From Microbacterium sp. (GTDB taxonomy: Bacteria; Actinomycetota; Actinomycetes; Actinomycetales; Microbacteriaceae), in assembly GCA_017744855.1 (NCBI GenBank), contig JAGIAK010000005.1, positions 1-63,868 of the forward strand: DNA of 63,868 bases. Direction: 5' to 3'. Made by a program: the position numbers and the translations under genes. Shown piece by piece: positions 42,626-50,891 of the stretch (within the stretch, counting starts at the first letter, position 1; each line of letters starts with the position of its first letter). The notes under the pieces were generated by a model. The model was not told the DNA's origin and ran no database searches. It saw nothing but the letters and a program-made list of their open reading frames with translations.

Positions 42626-43075
42626 ATGGTGACGTTGCTGCTGGACCAGACGCAACTCGAAGTCGTGCTCTCACCGATCGAGCGCGCCGCCAGCTTCCGC
42701 CGCGAGAACATCCGGATCGCACGTGACACCATCACCAAGGTGCAGCTCACCGACGATGCGTGGACCTGGCTGCGCGGAGTCCCGAACCCTGGCACGCATA
42801 TCCCGAGCATCCTCGCCGCCGGCACGTGGAAGGCCGCGGGCAGCACCGACTTCGTGCTCATCCGTCGTCGTCGTCCGAGCGTCGTCGTCGACCTCGACGG
42901 TGATGACGAGTTCCGCCGGCTCATCCTCACCACGAGCCACGGTCTGGCCTTGACGCAGGCGCTGCGACTCGACGTATCGAGCGAACCCGCCGACGTCGAG
43001 GAGATCGTCGCGACGGCGCCGACGCCGGTGTCGAAGGAGAAGCGCCGTCCGGTGATCCGCCCGCGCCCCGCCTGA
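42626..43075 (+). CDS. Conserved hypothetical protein, possibly PH-like
   Basis: A 149-residue soluble protein (MVTLLLDQTQLEVVLSPIERAA). Strand-rich segments (IARDTITKVQLTDDAW, TDFVLIRRRRPSVVVDLDGDDEFRRLILTT) suggest a PH-like or similar beta fold. The last 20 residues are basic and Pro-rich. No RBS is visible, but a CAGACT hexamer lies 6 nt upstream. The upstream gap has an SOS-box-like palindrome. Confidence 0.72.
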   Translation: MVTLLLDQTQLEVVLSPIERAASFRRENIRIARDTITKVQLTDDAWTWLRGVPNPGTHIPSILAAGTWKAAGSTDFVLIRRRRPSVVVDLDGDDEFRRLILTTSHGLALTQALRLDVSSEPADVEEIVATAPTPVSKEKRRPVIRPRPA

Positions 43076-43092
43076 TCGGCTCCTGCAGACGA

Positions 43093-43126
43093 CGAACCCC
43101 TCCGACGCGACGCGCGGAGGGGTTCG
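43093..43126. terminator. Bidirectional terminator
   Basis: A 12-bp perfect stem, CGAACCCCTCCG (43093-43104) with its inverse complement (43115-43126), and a 10-nt loop between two convergent genes. Confidence 0.8.
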
Positions 43127-43139
43127 ATGTCAACGGGCC

Positions 43140-45344
43140 TCAGTAGTGGCGGTGGTCACCGTCGTGGTGCTCGTGGTGGTCGCCCTCGTTGTCGTGGTCA
43201 CCGTCGTGGTGGCCGGGGTGCGCCTCGTCGGCGGTGGAGTCCGGGGCGTCGCTGTCGCCAGCAGGAGCGGCGAGCGGCACGGCATCGATGATCGCAGTGT
43301 TGCCGGTGACGAAGTCCGACTCCCCGCGGCTTTCCTCCGCGGGGGGCTCGTCACCCTGCTGCCCCTCCGCGGCGACGGATTCGTCGGCCGGTTCCGTGGC
43401 GGTGCCGAGCGGGTAGTCGCGGGGCTCGTCCTCGTAGTACGCGCGGGCTGCGGCCGCGAGCATCGATGAGACCGCGGCGCTGCGGGGGTCTTCGTCCTCG
43501 GCCGCGGCGGTGACGGCCTCGGTCGCAGATGACTCGGCGCCGGCCAGGTCGTCGTCGGTGGGCTCGTCATTCTCGGCGGGTGCGTCATCGTCGTGCCCGA
43601 GCTCGGCGAACACCTCGACGCCCGCGTGGTGCTCGCCGGAGTCGGGAGCGTCCGCGTCGTCGTCGGTGTGTGCGTCGGCAGCTGCGCCCGTTCCGAACAG
43701 GATGTCGTCGAACGACGGGCCGGATGCCGTCTCGTCGGCATCCGAGGAGCCATCCTCCACAGCGGATTCGTCTGCAGCGGTCTCTTCCTCCACAGGGGCT
43801 TCTTCTACGAGGTCCTGCGTGTCGGCGTGCTCCTCGACCGATGAGTGCTCGGGAGCCTCCTCCACAGACTCGTCGTCGGAAAGGACCGGGGCCGCGTTGG
43901 CGTCGGGAGCTTCCTCTACGGGAGCTGCGTCGGGCGCGTCCTCCACAGGGATCAGACCGGCGAACGGGTCGTCCACGTCCGCGGGTGCGTCCTCCACAGG
44001 GGAGTCGGGCTCGGCCGTCTCCTCCGTAGAATCGTCGTCGGGAGCTTCCTCCACGGGAGCTTCCTCCACAGGGGCCTCCGCCGGAACGTTCTCGTCGGGA
44101 GCCTCCTCCACAGGGGCCTCCGCCGGAACGTTCTCGGCAGGAGCTTCCTCCACAGGAGCTGCGTCGGACGCGTCCTCCACAGGGGCCTCCGCGGGAACAC
44201 TCTCCGCAGACGTCTGCTCCACAACGGTCGCGTCAGACGCCTCGTCCACAGCAGCCGCGTCGGACGCTTCCTCCACAGGGGCCTCGGCCTGGGTCTCCTC
44301 CACAGAAGGCGCCGTCACCGGCACACCCGACACGGGCGGGACTCCCACCGCATCCACCGGCGCTGCCTCCGCCGACGGCACGTTCACGGATGCGGCATCC
44401 GTCTCGGCCAGCACCAGTTGCGACGCGGCCGCGACGGCCCGCGGCTCCAGGCGACCGCCGCGGACGAGCTCGATGAAGACGTCCTCGAGGGTCGGTCCGC
44501 GCTGCACCAGCGTGCTGAGTGCCACGCCGGCCGATGCGGCGACGGCGCCGACGGTTCCGGCATCCGCTCCTCTGACCGTCAGGCCGGAGCGCAGCACCTC
44601 GACCTCGAAGCCGGCCTGCCCCAACGCGGTGCGCAGCGCGGCGCGGTCGGCGGCGTCGACGACGACCGATCCGGCTGACGGATCGGCGAGCTTCTCGATG
44701 CCGCTCGACAGTACGAGCTGCCCTTTCGACAGTACGAGCACGTTGTCGGCGATCTGCTCGACCTCGCTGAGCACGTGCGACGACACGAGCACGGTGCGCC
44801 CCTCGTCGGCGAGCCGGCGCATCAGCAACCGCATCCAGCGGATGCCCTCGGGGTCGAGGCCGTTGGCCGGTTCGTCGAAGACGAGCGTGCCGGGGTCGCC
44901 GAGAAGCGCGTGCGCGACGCTGAGACGCTGCCGCATCCCGAGGGAGAAGCTGCCGATGCGACCCTCGCCCTCGCCCTCGAGCCCGACCAGCGCGAGCACC
45001 TCGTCGATGCGCGAGAGCGGGATGCCGTTCGCCTTGGCGGCGATGGTCAGCTGCCGGTTCGCGGTGCGACGGGGGCGGTAGACCGTCTCCTCGAGCACGG
45101 AGCCGATGACGCGCAGCGGAGTGCGGAGGTCGGCGAACGCGACGCCGCCGATGGTCGCCGTGCCGCTCGTGGGTCGTACCTGGCCCAGCAGGATGCGTAG
45201 CGTGGTGGTCTTCCCGGCGCCGTTGGGGCCGAGGAAGGCGGTGACGACACCGGGCTCGACGCGTGCGGAGAAGTCTGAGACCGCCGTCACATCGTTGAAG
45301 CGCTTCGTGACGCGCGTGAACTCGAGCACCTGTCCGTCGGGCAT
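43140..45344 (-). CDS. ABC transporter ATPase fused to a long acidic repeat tail with His-rich end
   Basis: A 734-residue protein. Residues 1-300 are a complete ABC-2-type ATPase: Walker A GPNGAGKTT (39-47), signature FSLGMRQR (133-140), Walker B LVFDEPANGLDP (154-165), H-loop His190. Residues about 315-734 are a low-complexity, strongly acidic and lysine-free tail, built from variants of PAEAPVEEA. Two less repetitive islands lie at 544-551 (SFDDILFG) and 621-647. The last 26 residues hold ten His mixed with Asp/Glu. The ATG has aaggagag upstream. No permease gene adjoins it. The ATPase is certain; the tail's function is unknown. Confidence 0.9.
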   Translation of the reverse strand: MPDGQVLEFTRVTKRFNDVTAVSDFSARVEPGVVTAFLGPNGAGKTTTLRILLGQVRPTSGTATIGGVAFADLRTPLRVIGSVLEETVYRPRRTANRQLTIAAKANGIPLSRIDEVLALVGLEGEGEGRIGSFSLGMRQRLSVAHALLGDPGTLVFDEPANGLDPEGIRWMRLLMRRLADEGRTVLVSSHVLSEVEQIADNVLVLSKGQLVLSSGIEKLADPSAGSVVVDAADRAALRTALGQAGFEVEVLRSGLTVRGADAGTVGAVAASAGVALSTLVQRGPTLEDVFIELVRGGRLEPRAVAAASQLVLAETDAASVNVPSAEAAPVDAVGVPPVSGVPVTAPSVEETQAEAPVEEASDAAAVDEASDATVVEQTSAESVPAEAPVEDASDAAPVEEAPAENVPAEAPVEEAPDENVPAEAPVEEAPVEEAPDDDSTEETAEPDSPVEDAPADVDDPFAGLIPVEDAPDAAPVEEAPDANAAPVLSDDESVEEAPEHSSVEEHADTQDLVEEAPVEEETAADESAVEDGSSDADETASGPSFDDILFGTGAAADAHTDDDADAPDSGEHHAGVEVFAELGHDDDAPAENDEPTDDDLAGAESSATEAVTAAAEDEDPRSAAVSSMLAAAARAYYEDEPRDYPLGTATEPADESVAAEGQQGDEPPAEESRGESDFVTGNTAIIDAVPLAAPAGDSDAPDSTADEAHPGHHDGDHDNEGDHHEHHDGDHRHY

Positions 45345-45444
45345 CCGCGACCTCTCCTTGCATGGGCAGTTCCATCTATCCTGCCGGAAAAGCGCTCGGA
45401 TCGCGTATTTACCGCACAATCGGCATCGAATGCAACGGAGTAAC

Positions 45445-46515
45445 GTGACATCCGTGACCGAATCCTCAGACGCGCCCAAGGTCCTCGTCCGCACCGAGGG
45501 AGCGCTCGGCCGACTCACGCTCAACCGTCCTCGTGCCATCAACGCGCTCGACCAGGACATGATCGCTCTGCTCACCGACGCGCTCGACGCGTGGCGCGAC
45601 GATACCGACGTGCAGATCGTGATGATCGACGGCGCGGGGGAGCGCGGCATGTGCGCCGGAGGCGATGTACGTGCCCTGCACGGGCAGATCGTCGCCGGCC
45701 GCTTCGAGGACACCGTCGCCTTCTTCCGCGCGGAGTACACGCTGAACGCCATGATCGCGGAGTACCCGAAGCCCGTCGTGACGATCGCCGACGGCATCAC
45801 GATGGGCGGCGGCATCGGCCTCTCCGGACATGCGGCGATCCGCATCGTCACCGAGCGTTCGACGCTCGCCATGCCGGAGACGCGCATCGGCTTCACCCCC
45901 GACGTCGGCGGCACCTGGCTGCTGGGTCGCGCCCCCGGCAGGTTCGGCGAGTATTTCGGCCTCACCGGCGGCACGATGAACGGCGCGGATGCCATCCACC
46001 TCGGTTTCGCCGACCACTTCGTGCCGTCCGACCGTCTCGACGCGCTGCGGGAGGCCCTCGCCTACCGCGCCGACCCCACGGGCCCCAGCGAGATCGTGCT
46101 GCTGTTCGACGAGACGCCCGACCCCTCGGCGCTCCCCGACTCGCAGGAGTGGATCGACGAGGCGTTCTCGGCCGACACTGTCGCAGAGATCGTCGAGCGT
46201 CTGCGTTCCTCGGAGGTGCAGGATGCCGTCGCCACGGCGGATCTTCTCGAGAGCCTGGCCCCGACGGGCATCACGGTGACGCTCGACGCGGTCCGCGAGG
46301 CGAGGGCGATGAGCGGGCTGCGCGAGGCGTTGGAGGGCGAGTACCGACGGGTGCTGTGGTTCGTGAACCGCCATCCCGACCTCGTGGAGGGCATCCGCGC
46401 CCAGCTCGTCGACAAGGACCGGAACCCGCGCTGGGACCCGCCGACCATCGCCGAGCTCGCACCGGATGCCGGGGCCGATGCGCGTGCGTACGTGCCGGAG
46501 CGTCCGCTGTTCTGA
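45445..46515 (+). CDS. Crotonase-family protein, probable 3-hydroxyisobutyryl-CoA hydrolase
   Basis: About 356 residues. The crotonase fold shows GRLTLNRPRAINALDQDM, the oxyanion-hole segment GMCAGGDVRALHGQ and MGGGIGLSGHAAIRIV. AMPETRIGFTPDVGGTWLLGR and a C-terminal helical region of 150 residues are typical of 3-hydroxyisobutyryl-CoA hydrolases of valine catabolism. The start is taken as GTG 45445 after cggag; ATG 45430 and GTG 45454 are alternatives. No valine pathway genes adjoin it. Confidence 0.9.
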   Translation: MTSVTESSDAPKVLVRTEGALGRLTLNRPRAINALDQDMIALLTDALDAWRDDTDVQIVMIDGAGERGMCAGGDVRALHGQIVAGRFEDTVAFFRAEYTLNAMIAEYPKPVVTIADGITMGGGIGLSGHAAIRIVTERSTLAMPETRIGFTPDVGGTWLLGRAPGRFGEYFGLTGGTMNGADAIHLGFADHFVPSDRLDALREALAYRADPTGPSEIVLLFDETPDPSALPDSQEWIDEAFSADTVAEIVERLRSSEVQDAVATADLLESLAPTGITVTLDAVREARAMSGLREALEGEYRRVLWFVNRHPDLVEGIRAQLVDKDRNPRWDPPTIAELAPDAGADARAYVPERPLF

Positions 46516-46600
46516 CGACCTTTGCGCGGAGGCGCGAGGTTGTTCGTCAGGGTGCAGAAACCGCAGGCCGGAGCACGGATCGGTTCGCTGTCAGCGAAGG

Positions 46601-46616
46601 TCCCCCCTAGGGGGGA
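46601..46616. promoter_or_regulatory. G/C-tract palindrome upstream of the ABC exporter
   Basis: TCCCCCCTAGGGGGGA is a perfect 16-bp palindrome 105-120 bp before the exporter start. It is reminiscent of CsoR/RcnR-family operators. Confidence 0.45.
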
Positions 46617-46720
46617 TGCGAATGTCCGTGGCTCGTGGCACTCTGTGATGCGGCCGATCGTCGGCAGGCATCCGCCTGTCGAGAGATCCGGCTGCTCGAA
46701 ACCTCAAGGAAAGTCCGCCT

Positions 46721-48448
46721 GTGCTCGGAAAAATCCTCGTCCGTTACCTCTCTCGATATCGGTTGCTGCTGCTCGGCGTCCTGGTCTTCCAGTTCGCCAG
46801 TGCGATGGCGACCCTGTACCTGCCCTCGCTGAACGCCGACATCATCAACGAGGGCGTCGCCAAGGCCGACACCGCCTACATCTGGCGCACCGGTCTGTTC
46901 ATGCTGGCCGTCTCGCTCGGCCAGATCATCGCCTCGATCATCGCCACCTACTTCGCCGCGCGTGCGGCGATGGGCGTCGGCCGTGACATCCGGGCCGACG
47001 TCTTCGCCAAGGTGAGCGGCTTCTCCGAGCGCGAGGTCTCGCAGTTCGGCGCCGGCTCGCTGATCACCCGCAACACGAACGACGTGCAGCAGGTGCAGAT
47101 GCTGGCCATGATGGGCGCCACCATGTTCGTCACGGCGCCGCTGCTCGCCATCGGCGGTGTCATCCAGGCCGTGCGCCAGGATGTCGGTCTCAGCTGGATC
47201 ATCGCGGTCGCCGTGCCGGTGCTGTTGGTCGTCGCCGTGCTCGTCATCGGCCGCATGGTGCCGCTGTTCCGCAGCTACCAGACCAAGCTCGACGCCGTGA
47301 ACCGCGTGCTGCGCGAGCAGCTCACCGGTGTGCGCGTGGTGCGGGCCTTCGTGCGCGAGCGCATCGAGGAAGACCGCTTCCGCGAGGCGAACACCGACAT
47401 CATGGTCGTCGGCCGCAAGGTCGGATCGCTGTTCGTGCTGCTCTTCCCGCTGTTCATGCTGATCCTCAACGTGACCGTCGTGTCCGTGATCTGGTTCGGC
47501 GGCATCGAGGTCAACGCAGGCAACGTGCAGATCGGCACGCTCTTCGCGTTCATGCAGTACATCGGCCAGATCATGGGCGGCGTCATCATGTCCAGCTTCA
47601 TGGCGATGATGATCCCGCGCGCCGCCGTCTCCGCGGAGCGCGTCGGCGAGGTGCTCGAGTCCGAGTCGACCATGGCACGGCCCGCGAACGGCGTCACCGA
47701 CTTCGTCGCACCGGGTGCCGTCGCCTTCGACGACGTCGAGTTCACCTACCCCGGAGCGGAGTCGCCGGTGCTCAAGGGCATCAGCTTCGCCGCGCAGCCG
47801 GGCGAGACCGTCGCGATCGTCGGCTCGACCGGATCGGGAAAGACCACGCTCGTCTCCCTCATCCCGCGGCTGTTCGACGTGTCGGGCGGCGCGGTGTTCG
47901 TCGGAGGCTCCGACGTGCGCGAGGCCGACGTCGACGCCCTGTGGCAGAGCATCGGCCTCGTGCCTCAGCGCCCGTTCTTGTTCACGGGCACGGTGGCGTC
48001 CAACCTCCGCTACGGCCGGGAGGACGCGACCGATGAGGATCTCTGGCACGCGCTGGAGATCGCGCAGGGACGTGACTTCGTCGAGGAGATGCCAGACAAG
48101 CTCGAGTCCCGCATCGCGCAGGGCGGCACGAACGTCTCCGGTGGTCAGCGTCAGCGCCTGGCGATCGCCCGTGCGATCGTTCACCAGCCGCAGATCCTCG
48201 TCTTCGACGACTCGTTCTCGGCGCTCGACCTCACGACGGATGCCCGTCTGAGGCAGGCGCTGTGGAGGGAGCTCCCGCACGTGACAAAGATCGTCGTCGC
48301 CCAGCGCGTCTCGACGATCACGGACGCCGATCGCATCGTCGTCCTCGAAGGAGGAACCATGGTCGGCGTCGGCACCCACGAGGAGCTGCTCGAGACCAGC
48401 GATACCTATCGTGAGATCGTCGAGTCGCAGTTGGGGGTGGACGCGTGA
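46721..48448 (+). CDS. ABC exporter half-transporter with degenerate ATP site
   Basis: A 575-residue type IV ABC exporter subunit: six membrane helices (about 15-300) then the ATPase. Walker A is GSTGSGKTT from about 368, and the signature is NVSGGQRQR. Walker B ends in DD (LVFDDSFSALD), so the catalytic Glu is replaced, and the switch His is Gln (IVVAQRVSTI). This marks it as the degenerate half of a heterodimer, as in TM287/288-like exporters. Starts at GTG, coupled to the next gene (GTGA). Confidence 0.94.
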   Translation: MLGKILVRYLSRYRLLLLGVLVFQFASAMATLYLPSLNADIINEGVAKADTAYIWRTGLFMLAVSLGQIIASIIATYFAARAAMGVGRDIRADVFAKVSGFSEREVSQFGAGSLITRNTNDVQQVQMLAMMGATMFVTAPLLAIGGVIQAVRQDVGLSWIIAVAVPVLLVVAVLVIGRMVPLFRSYQTKLDAVNRVLREQLTGVRVVRAFVRERIEEDRFREANTDIMVVGRKVGSLFVLLFPLFMLILNVTVVSVIWFGGIEVNAGNVQIGTLFAFMQYIGQIMGGVIMSSFMAMMIPRAAVSAERVGEVLESESTMARPANGVTDFVAPGAVAFDDVEFTYPGAESPVLKGISFAAQPGETVAIVGSTGSGKTTLVSLIPRLFDVSGGAVFVGGSDVREADVDALWQSIGLVPQRPFLFTGTVASNLRYGREDATDEDLWHALEIAQGRDFVEEMPDKLESRIAQGGTNVSGGQRQRLAIARAIVHQPQILVFDDSFSALDLTTDARLRQALWRELPHVTKIVVAQRVSTITDADRIVVLEGGTMVGVGTHEELLETSDTYREIVESQLGVDA

Positions 48449-50700
48449 GCGAGCAGGGCAAGCCTCAGAGCAGGCGCGAGCGCATGGCCGCCGCCAAGGC
48501 GAAGGGCGCAGCGACGCCCACGGTCGAGCGCGAGCTCACCGACGACGAGAAGTACGAGGCCGAGCTGGCCGAGCAGGCCCGCCAGAACGGCGGCGGCTGG
48601 GACAGCGTCGCACCGGGCAAGGCAGACCGCTTCGGGCCGAGCTTCAAGCGGATGATCGGGCTGCTCAAGCCGTCGGCGGTGTGGTTCGTGTTCGTGTCGG
48701 TGCTCGGCGCCATCGGCGTCGTGCTCGCGGTCGCTGCGCCCAAGGTGCTGGCCGAGGCCACGAACATCATCTACACGGGCTTCTTCTCCAACGAACTCGC
48801 CAAGCCGAACGGGGACTTCCCCGGATTCCCCGTGGGAACGACCCAGAGCCAGGTCGTCGAGCAGCTGCGTCAGTTCAAGCAGGATGACTTCGCCAACCAG
48901 ATCGCGGCGATGCACGACTTCACGGTCGGTCAGGGGCTCGACTTCGACGCCCTGCGGTGGATCATCGTCGCCGTGCTCGCGATCTACGTCGTGTCTGCAC
49001 TGCTCAGCTGGATCCAGGGCTACGTCATCAACGTCATCATGGTCCGCACCATGTGGCGCCTGCGTGAAGAGGTCGAGGCGAAGATCAACCGTCTGCCCCT
49101 GTCGTACTTCGACAAGGTGCAGCGCGGCGAGCTGATCTCGCGGGTCACGAACGACATCGACAACATCACGCAGACGATGCAGCAGTCGCTGTCCGGCGCG
49201 CTGACGTCGGTGCTCACCGTGGTCGGCGTGCTCATCATGATGTTCTCCATCTCCTGGCAGCTGGCACTCGTCGCACTCGTGGCGCTTCCGCTGATGGGTG
49301 TCATCTTCGGCGTCATCGGCCCTCGCTCGCAGAAGGCGTTCGGCATCCAGTGGCGCAAGGTCGGACGCCTGAACGCGCGCGTCGAGGAGGCCTTCTCCGG
49401 CCACGCACTGGTCAAGGTGTTCGGTCGCGAGCAGGACGCGCTCGACAGGTTCCAGAGCGAGAACGAGGAGCTCTACCAGGCGAGCTTCAAGGCGCAGTTC
49501 CTCTCCGGCGTGATCATGCCGGCGATGACCTTCGTCGGAAGCCTCACCTACGTGGGCATCGCAGTGCTCGGCGGCCTCATGGTCGCCAACGGGCAGCTGC
49601 GTCTCGGCGACGTGCAGGCGTTCATCCAGTACTCGCAGCAGTTCACGCAGCCGCTGAGCGAACTCGGTGGAATGGCCGCTGTCGTCCAGTCGGGCACGGC
49701 GTCCGCCGAGCGCGTGTTCGAGCTGCTGGATGCAGACGAGCAGGAGGCCGACGCGGAGGACGCGCCGACCGTCACCGACAGCAAGGGCGTGATCGAGTTC
49801 GAGAACGTGGCGTTCTCGTACACGCCGGAGCGTCCGCTGATCACCGACCTGTCGTTCCAGGTGGAGCCGGGCCAGACCGTCGCGATCGTCGGTCCGACCG
49901 GCGCGGGCAAGACCACGCTGGTCAACCTGATCATGCGGTTCTACGAGCTCAGCGGTGGGCGTATCCTGCTCGACGGCCAGGACACGTCCGAGATGACGCG
50001 AGACGACCTGCGTTCGCGGACCGGCATGGTGCTGCAGGACCCGTGGCTCTTCGCCGGCAGCATCCGCGAGAACATCCGGTACGGTCGCTCCACGGCGACC
50101 GACGAAGAAGTGCTCGCAGCCGCCAAGGCGACGTACGTCGACCGCTTCGTGCACGCGCTGCCCGAGGGGTACGACACCGTGCTCGACGAGGACGCGTCGA
50201 ACGTCTCGGCCGGTGAGCGGCAGCTGATCACGATCGCGCGCGCGTTCGTGGCTCAGCCGTCGATCCTCATCCTCGATGAGGCCACGTCGGCGGTCGACAC
50301 CCGCACCGAGCTGCTCCTGCAGCACGCGATGGCGGCGCTCCGAGAGGGACGCACGTCGTTCGTGATCGCGCACCGTCTGTCGACCATCCGCGACGCCGAC
50401 CTCATCCTCGTGATGGAGCACGGTGACATCGTGGAGAAGGGCACGCACGACGAGCTGATCGCCGCGCAGGGCGCGTACTGGAGGCTGTACCAGTCGCAGT
50501 TCGAGCAGGCTGCTGCCGACATCGACGCCGAAGACGCGCTCACCGGCGCGACCCCGGTCGTCGTGACAGGCGAAGCCGCGGACGGCGAAGCCGAGGCCGC
50601 GCGCGTGGGAGCATCGGTCGGAGCATCCGACCCGGCTGCAGAGGTCGCACAGGCCGAAGCGGTCGTCGAGCGCCCCGACACGGGCGACCACACCGCCTGA
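48445..50700 (+). CDS. ABC exporter half-transporter with canonical ATP site
   Basis: A 751-residue partner of the preceding subunit. It has a charged 65-residue N-terminus (basic then Glu-rich), six membrane helices and an ATPase with Walker A GPTGAGKTT (about 483-491), signature NVSAGERQL, Walker B LILDEATSAVD with catalytic Glu, and H-loop VIAHRLSTI. A 60-residue Ala/Glu-rich tail ends the protein. Together they form a heterodimeric exporter of unknown cargo. A strong terminator follows. Confidence 0.94.
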   Translation: MSEQGKPQSRRERMAAAKAKGAATPTVERELTDDEKYEAELAEQARQNGGGWDSVAPGKADRFGPSFKRMIGLLKPSAVWFVFVSVLGAIGVVLAVAAPKVLAEATNIIYTGFFSNELAKPNGDFPGFPVGTTQSQVVEQLRQFKQDDFANQIAAMHDFTVGQGLDFDALRWIIVAVLAIYVVSALLSWIQGYVINVIMVRTMWRLREEVEAKINRLPLSYFDKVQRGELISRVTNDIDNITQTMQQSLSGALTSVLTVVGVLIMMFSISWQLALVALVALPLMGVIFGVIGPRSQKAFGIQWRKVGRLNARVEEAFSGHALVKVFGREQDALDRFQSENEELYQASFKAQFLSGVIMPAMTFVGSLTYVGIAVLGGLMVANGQLRLGDVQAFIQYSQQFTQPLSELGGMAAVVQSGTASAERVFELLDADEQEADAEDAPTVTDSKGVIEFENVAFSYTPERPLITDLSFQVEPGQTVAIVGPTGAGKTTLVNLIMRFYELSGGRILLDGQDTSEMTRDDLRSRTGMVLQDPWLFAGSIRENIRYGRSTATDEEVLAAAKATYVDRFVHALPEGYDTVLDEDASNVSAGERQLITIARAFVAQPSILILDEATSAVDTRTELLLQHAMAALREGRTSFVIAHRLSTIRDADLILVMEHGDIVEKGTHDELIAAQGAYWRLYQSQFEQAAADIDAEDALTGATPVVVTGEAADGEAEAARVGASVGASDPAAEVAQAEAVVERPDTGDHTA

Positions 50701-50707
50701 CACGCCT

Positions 50708-50760
50708 CACATGCAGATCGTCCCGCTCCGGAACCTCCGGGGCGGGACGATCTGCATGTG
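50708..50760. terminator. Long hairpin terminator
   Basis: A 19-bp perfect outer stem (50708-50726 with 50742-50760) continues through five more pairs (one G-U) to a 5-nt loop. The rest of the gap to 50891 shows nothing further. Confidence 0.82.
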
Positions 50761-50891
50761 GGCGACGCGATGCTGCGAGGCAGGCGGCACCGGGACGGGC
50801 TCGGATGGCACGTCCTGCTGTTCTGGGTGGGGGATTCCCGCAGTTGCTGCCAGGTGAGCGCACGTCCACCAGCAGTGCAACCGCTGCGAGG

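Noticed and set aside
42543..42632. 29-residue upstream frame with a good RBS that overlaps the 42626 start (ATGGTGA)
   Set aside because: The CAGACT hexamer 6 nt before 42626 explains the start better as leaderless, and the peptide has no visible features. Kept only as a possibility.
48406..50703. 765-residue open frame antisense to the ABC subunit
   Set aside because: His/Asp/Arg-rich shadow of an ABC transporter with all motifs in the other strand.
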